Origin: Nepenthes gracilis
Lineage: Eukaryota; Streptophyta; Magnoliopsida; Caryophyllales; Nepenthaceae
NCBI GenBank assembly: GCA_033239525.1
Contig: BSYO01000003.1
Coordinates: forward strand, 10,224,001-10,288,000
DNA: 64,000 bases
Reading direction: 5' to 3'
The notes beneath the pieces are model-generated. The model did no database searches. It saw nothing but the letters and a program-made list of their open reading frames with translations, and was not told where the DNA came from. The position numbers were made by a program, and so were the translations under genes. Of this stretch, positions 59,684 through 64,000 are shown one piece after another. Every line of letters begins with the position of its first letter. Within the stretch, counting starts at the first letter, position 1.

Positions 59684-60780
59684 CTAGTGGTGGACCTTCC
59701 ATCGGTCTATAACGCTATCTTAGAATGATCTTGCCTGATGGCCTTCAAGTCTGTAATGTTGATCTCCCACTTGAAGATAAAGTTTCTGACCCCGTATGGC
59801 ATTGAGAGGTCCTAGGCGACCAGATAACCAGCCGGGCATGCTACCTGTTCCAAATTGCATTGGCGACCCTTAGCCAATCCATCGAAGACCTTGACTTCCA
59901 TAACAAGACTACCCTACTACAGGCTCAGTCAAGTGAGTCGACTGACCAGGTCCTTTTGGACTCCAACGACCCTAAGAAGTACGTGCAAATTGAGAGCTCC
60001 TTGTCAAGTCCCCACCGTAATTAGCTCATAAGCATCCTCGGGTAGAATTTTAACGTCTTCGTGTGGACTCCTCACGACATGCCGGGGATATTGATCGGAA
60101 TAATGGTCAATAAGTTAGGCCACAATTTTGGTCACAAATCCATCCGGTGGAAGTGTAGGAACCACTAGGTCGAGAAATTGATCACCATCCACAAGTAAGT
60201 GAATAAGCAACTCGACATAAGGTTAATCAAGGTAGTTCAATATCCAAACTAGCTGTCAAATGTCATCGTCATCAAAAAGAGTAATGAAAAATGGTGGATA
60301 TGTATCAACTTCACAAACATGAATAAGGCATACCCTAAGGATAACTTTCCGTTACCGAGAATCGACCTACTAGTGGACTCTATGTTCGACCATGAGCCGC
60401 TCAACTTTATAGATGCCTGCTTAGAATACAACTAAATCAGGATGAGTTCGGAAGATGAAGAGCATACTTCCTTCTTGATCGACCAGGGCACCTACAAATA
60501 CAAGAACATATCCTTTTGTCTGAAGAATATCGGAGCTACCTACTGGCAGCTCATGGACAAGATGTTTGAAGCCCAAATCAATATGAATATAAAGGTGTAC
60601 ATAAACAACATACTTGTCAAAAGTAAAGCCACTGACAACCATATTCACGACCTGAGCAAGACTTCCAAAATCCTCCTGACGCACCAGATAAAACTAAATC
60701 TAGTCAAGCATGCATCCGGTGTGACATTAGGAAAGTTCTTGGGCTTTGTCATTTCTTAATGGAGAATCGAGGCAAACCTC
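59684..60780 (+). pseudogene. Element C protease end and reverse transcriptase remnant
   Basis: VVDLPSVYNAILG-like sequence at 59686 is the last strand of the protease. RT blocks: VIKKSNEKWWICINFTNMNKAYP near 60270-60335, RIDLLVDSMFDHEPLNFIDAC near 60360-60420, and an open stretch 60442-60759 with the catalytic box YINN (near 60598-60609) in place of YxDD, so both aspartates are Asn. LGKFLGFVIS ends at a stop, 60757. Confidence 0.78.
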
Positions 60781-61667
60781 GAGAACATAAAGGATATCCT
60801 CAACATGAGTCTACCTCAGACCATAAAGGATGTCCTGCACACCGAAAGGTTTGCTACCCTCTTCCAATTCCAAGTGAAATTTGCGGATAAGTAACCACCG
60901 TTCTTCAAAGTTTTGAGGGGGACCAAGGTAACTAGCTTCCAATGGATGACCGAGTGCAAGGCAACTTTCTAAGAACTCAATGAGTATCTCTCCAACCCTC
61001 CTCTCCCGACTTCACCTTAAGAAGGCAAAGTGTTGTATTTGTACCTAGCAATCTCTAACATAGCACTAAGATCAGTCCTGATCGAGAACAGTCCCGCGTG
61101 CATCAGTTAATGTACTAGATCAACATGGTCTTGACGGATACCAAAACCCATTATCCACATGCCAAAAGAATCACTCTAACCATCATCTACTCCGTCAGGA
61201 AGCTATTCACGTACTTCTAGGAGTACAAGATCATCGTTCTGATCGATCAATCATTGAAAGTAATCTTACAGAAGCCGAACACAACTAGGTGATTGGTCAA
61301 ATGGGCTATTAAATTGGGTGGGTTTGACGTGGAGTTCTAACCATGGTCGGCCATGAAGGGCTAGGACCTCATTGACTTTATTGTTGAAATGGTGACCCCA
61401 ATCACAGAAGCCATAGATCTCACCGAAGATGCCAACCAGCCAGGGATTCTAACTTGGACCTTACATGTTGATGGATCATCGATGCAGACCGGCAGCAAAG
61501 CAGGTGTGGTTCTGAGGGCTCCAAACGCGTTGGAGATAAAGTACTCAATAACCCTCAAATTCCCAACACTAACAATGTTGCTGAATATGAGGCACTGTTC
61601 ATCAGACTTTGACCAACAAAGGAGTGCTCGGTTAGATTGCTGGTTGTCTACGGCGTCTCTAAGTTAG
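60781..61667 (+). pseudogene. Element C RNase H and second RNase H remnants
   Basis: VLRGTKVTSFQW near 60910 and LYLYLAISNIALRSVL near 61035-61080 are the RT-linked RNase H start. WTLHVDGSSMQTGSKAGVVLRAP near 61455-61525 is the second RNase H, with its HVDGSS motif intact. Frames change near 61560. Confidence 0.75.
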
Positions 61668-62189
61668 TCATTAACCAAATCCTATGGAACTTCAAGGTGT
61701 CGAACCCTCTACTTGCAAAGTATCTCACTAGAGCAAGAGGTTTGACTCAAGCGATCAGCAAAGTCAAAGTAGTCCATTTCTTGAGGGAAGAGAACTAGAA
61801 AGCAGACCAGTTGGCAAAGGCGGCAGCAATAAGGAACCTGGAACAGTACGCTAGAAACATACAAGAAGTCTTAACCGTCCCAACCATTAATGACCCTTAG
61901 CATGAAGTATTACAAGTGGTTGACAATGACAACTGGATGACCCCTATAGAAAATATTTGACTGATGGCACCCTACCAAAATGCCCAGAGGAGGCCAAGTG
62001 CATGAAGAAGATAGCTGACTAGTACACCATCATGGATTAGAGGTTGTGTCACCGTGGATACTCAACCCCTAGATGAGGTGTCTCACACTAAAAGACGCAG
62101 TGTATGCACTAAGTGAGGTATATCTCAGTATCTACGCTCACACATCGGAGGCAAGAACCCCGCGTTCAAAATCATGCTGTAAGGACTCT

Positions 62190-63170
62190 ACTAGCTCTCA
62201 ATAAAATACGATGCCATAGAATTCATAAATAAGTGTGAGAACTATCAAATCCATAAAAGCATGTCACATCAGCCACACATGGAGCTACAAGCCTTATAAT
62301 GGTCATGGTCGTTCACCCAATGGGGGCTCGACATCCTCAGCCTTCTGTCCCTAGCATCCAAGTAGAGGAAGTTCGTTATAGTGGGTATCGACTACTTTGC
62401 TAAGTGGGTTGAAGTGTCCCCATTGGTGCGGATTACCGAGTAGAATGCAACAGAGTTCATCCCCCAAAGTATCCTATGTTGGCGTAGGATCCCCGAGGTC
62501 ATAGTAAGTGATAATGAGACCCAATTCACTGGGAAGCAATTTACCAAGTATTGAACAAGCATGCAGAAAAAGTTGATTCACACTTCCGTCGCCTACCTCC
62601 AAACCAACGGGCAGGTGGAAGTCATGAACAAAAGGCTGCTACACGGGTTAAAGACAAAGTTAGAGAATGCTAGGAGCTCATAGGTGGATGAGTTACGGTC
62701 CTATGGTCATAAAGGATGACCCCGAGGGAGCCGACTCACAAGACACATTTCAACCTATGTTACAAAATTGAGGCGGTCATCCAAATTAAGATCGGGCTGC
62801 CAAACCTACGGGTCAAATGTTTTGATCCCTTTAACAATTTCAAAGGCTAAGGGAACACCTCGACTTGCTCGAATAAGCCCGAGACCTAGCGCGCCTACGA
62901 AAGGCATCCTACAAGTAGTGAATCGCAAGGTATTATAGTAAGAAGGTAAAGGCTCACCGGTTGAGGTAGACGACCTAATCCTACGTAGTGTAGAGGCAAT
63001 GAGTAAAATCACCAACAAGAACAAGATCTCTTCGAACTGGGAGCGGCCATTCCTCATCTCGACAATCCTTCAGAACGGGACATACAAGCTACGCACCCAG
63101 GATGACAAATTGGTCCCAAGGAATTGGAATGCCACCACCTCAAGAAGTATCACTGTAAGCCTCAACTGAG
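62190..63170 (+). pseudogene. Element C integrase remnant
   Basis: FVIVGIDYFAKWVEVSP near 62370-62420 has the first catalytic Asp. VIVSDNETQFTGKQF near 62495-62545 has the second (SDN kept). SVAYLQTNGQVEVMN near 62585-62630 has the Glu. The C-terminus NWERPFLISTILQNGTYKLRTQDD is near 63035-63105. This is the best-kept integrase core in the window, but stops flank it (62363, 62442, 62552). Confidence 0.8.
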
Positions 63171-63382
63171 CCCAGGTAAGGTTAGCATGTATCATTCGGA
63201 GTGCTTGTAACATGTGTCATGATCTCATTAATAAAATAATTGTTTGTTTATATTTGATTGCCCATGCGAATGCTTGTTTGTTGTCTCATAAAATCAAGTG
63301 ACTTAGATTGCCCCTAAGTTGGATGAATGAAAATTTACCCATGCGTCAACCTACGAATGGTCAAAAAACTTCAGTCTCGATT

Positions 63383-63541
63383 ACTGAGTGGCCCATGCAT
63401 AGTTGAATTCTAAACCTTGATCCCATTACTAAGTGGCCCATGCACGATTGACTCCTAAATCTTGGTCTCATTACCGAACGGTCCACACGCGGTCGAATTC
63501 TAAACCTCGATCCCACCACCAAGCGACTCATGCACAGTCAA
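63383..63541 (+). repeat. 45-bp tandem repeat, about 3.5 copies
   Basis: Units begin ACTGAGTGGCCCATGCATAG, ACTAAGTGGCCC, ACCGAACGGTCC and ACCAAGCGACTC, each 45 bp. They are in the spacer after the element C integrase. Element A has a single related copy near 23560-23650. Confidence 0.8.
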
Positions 63542-64000
63542 ACACCATGGCTCATGGGGCTTACGGTGATAGAGTCAACGGGGGTTTTCACAGCATGTGT
63601 AGCAACCTCCTCCCGAAGGAGAGATAATCATCATTTGACAAAGGTCAGCAAGTTAGTACTTGAAAGACAATAGCTATAACACCCTCTAAAAGGGTTGAGC
63701 ACTAATAATCGTGTGTGGACAACGGCCTATGACACCACCCGACACAGCAACTACAGCCATGAAACCCTAATGACCCAAGTGAGGCTCACAAATGTGCAAT
63801 GACGTCCCATCCAAATGAAAGAGCACCCCCACGCAGAATAAAAGTGTTATGACATTCCCCAAGCGAATGAAGCAAATGAATCAGCCTAGTTGAGTTGAAA
63901 CAAAAAATAAATAGAAAAACATGGCATGTAAGCATGAACACCAATAACGACACCCTTAAAGGTCTACTTATTTCATTGCAACAATCAGAATATACAAAGT

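Larger units (their letters stand above)
59684..64000 (+). mobile_element. Element C, right part: Tat-lineage gypsy element
   Basis: Continuation of the element split by element D. It holds the end of the protease region, RT, RNase H, second RNase H, integrase and the 3' spacer, then runs off the window near 64000. The last bases (TTTCATTGCAACAATCAGAATATACAA) match element A near 24130-24155, just before its antisense ORF. Confidence 0.85.

Noticed and set aside
1..64000. tRNA, rRNA or small RNA genes
   Set aside because: No cloverleaf with A and B boxes or rRNA block was seen by eye. The tRNA-like matches are only retrotransposon primer sites.

Overview
This window is nuclear DNA of a flowering plant. 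The evidence is one intact intronless DELLA-type GRAS gene set in AT-rich DNA full of decayed plant retrotransposons (Ty3/gypsy Tat and Tekay types, Ty1/copia and L1-like LINEs). The species cannot be named from the sequence. Nothing bacterial was found: no operon, Shine-Dalgarno site, CRISPR array or phage. All calls come from reading the sequence by eye; no alignment or database search was run.

Layout. 1-1490: unidentified AT-rich DNA. 1494-9290: an old LINE (ORF1 remnant, then ORF2 endonuclease, RT and zf-RVT remnants) broken by a Tat-type LTR block (about 3515-6605), which is itself broken by a Tekay solo LTR (3814-5969). A second solo LTR (7676-8574, 5-bp target duplication) cuts the LINE RT. 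9334-14110: a decayed SIRE/Maximus-like copia element on the minus strand. 14111-18015: AT-rich DNA with an isolated GC-rich island near 16.4-16.7 kb. 18021-29882: element A, a complete but dead Tat-lineage element whose 3' LTR is twice as long as its 5' LTR because a promoter-bearing unit of about 340 bp is present four times. 31031-32330: a second LINE ORF1 remnant. 32960-40446: element B, a 5'-deleted Tat element with one LTR. 40597-41533: another solo LTR with a 5-bp duplication. 42611-44350: the DELLA gene. 47355-48065: a solo LTR of the element B family. 49186 to the window end: element C, a Tat element split by element D (50877-59683), a complete minus-strand Tekay chromovirus flanked by a perfect CTAGT duplication.

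The DELLA gene is the only gene that looks functional. Its product would be a nuclear repressor of gibberellin responses. It departs from family consensus at several normally strict places: DELLA reads DEELA, LExLE reads LVQLD, VHYNP reads IHYNP, and LTGIG in the GRAS domain reads LTEIG. It may therefore be a DELLA with altered hormone response.

The other coding sequence is retroelement debris with many stops, frameshifts and altered catalytic residues. I found no convincing undescribed system. The most noteworthy items are the divergent DELLA, the tandemly amplified LTR promoter unit in element A, the minisatellites grown inside Tat-family LTRs, and the antisense extra ORFs kept in two Tat elements.
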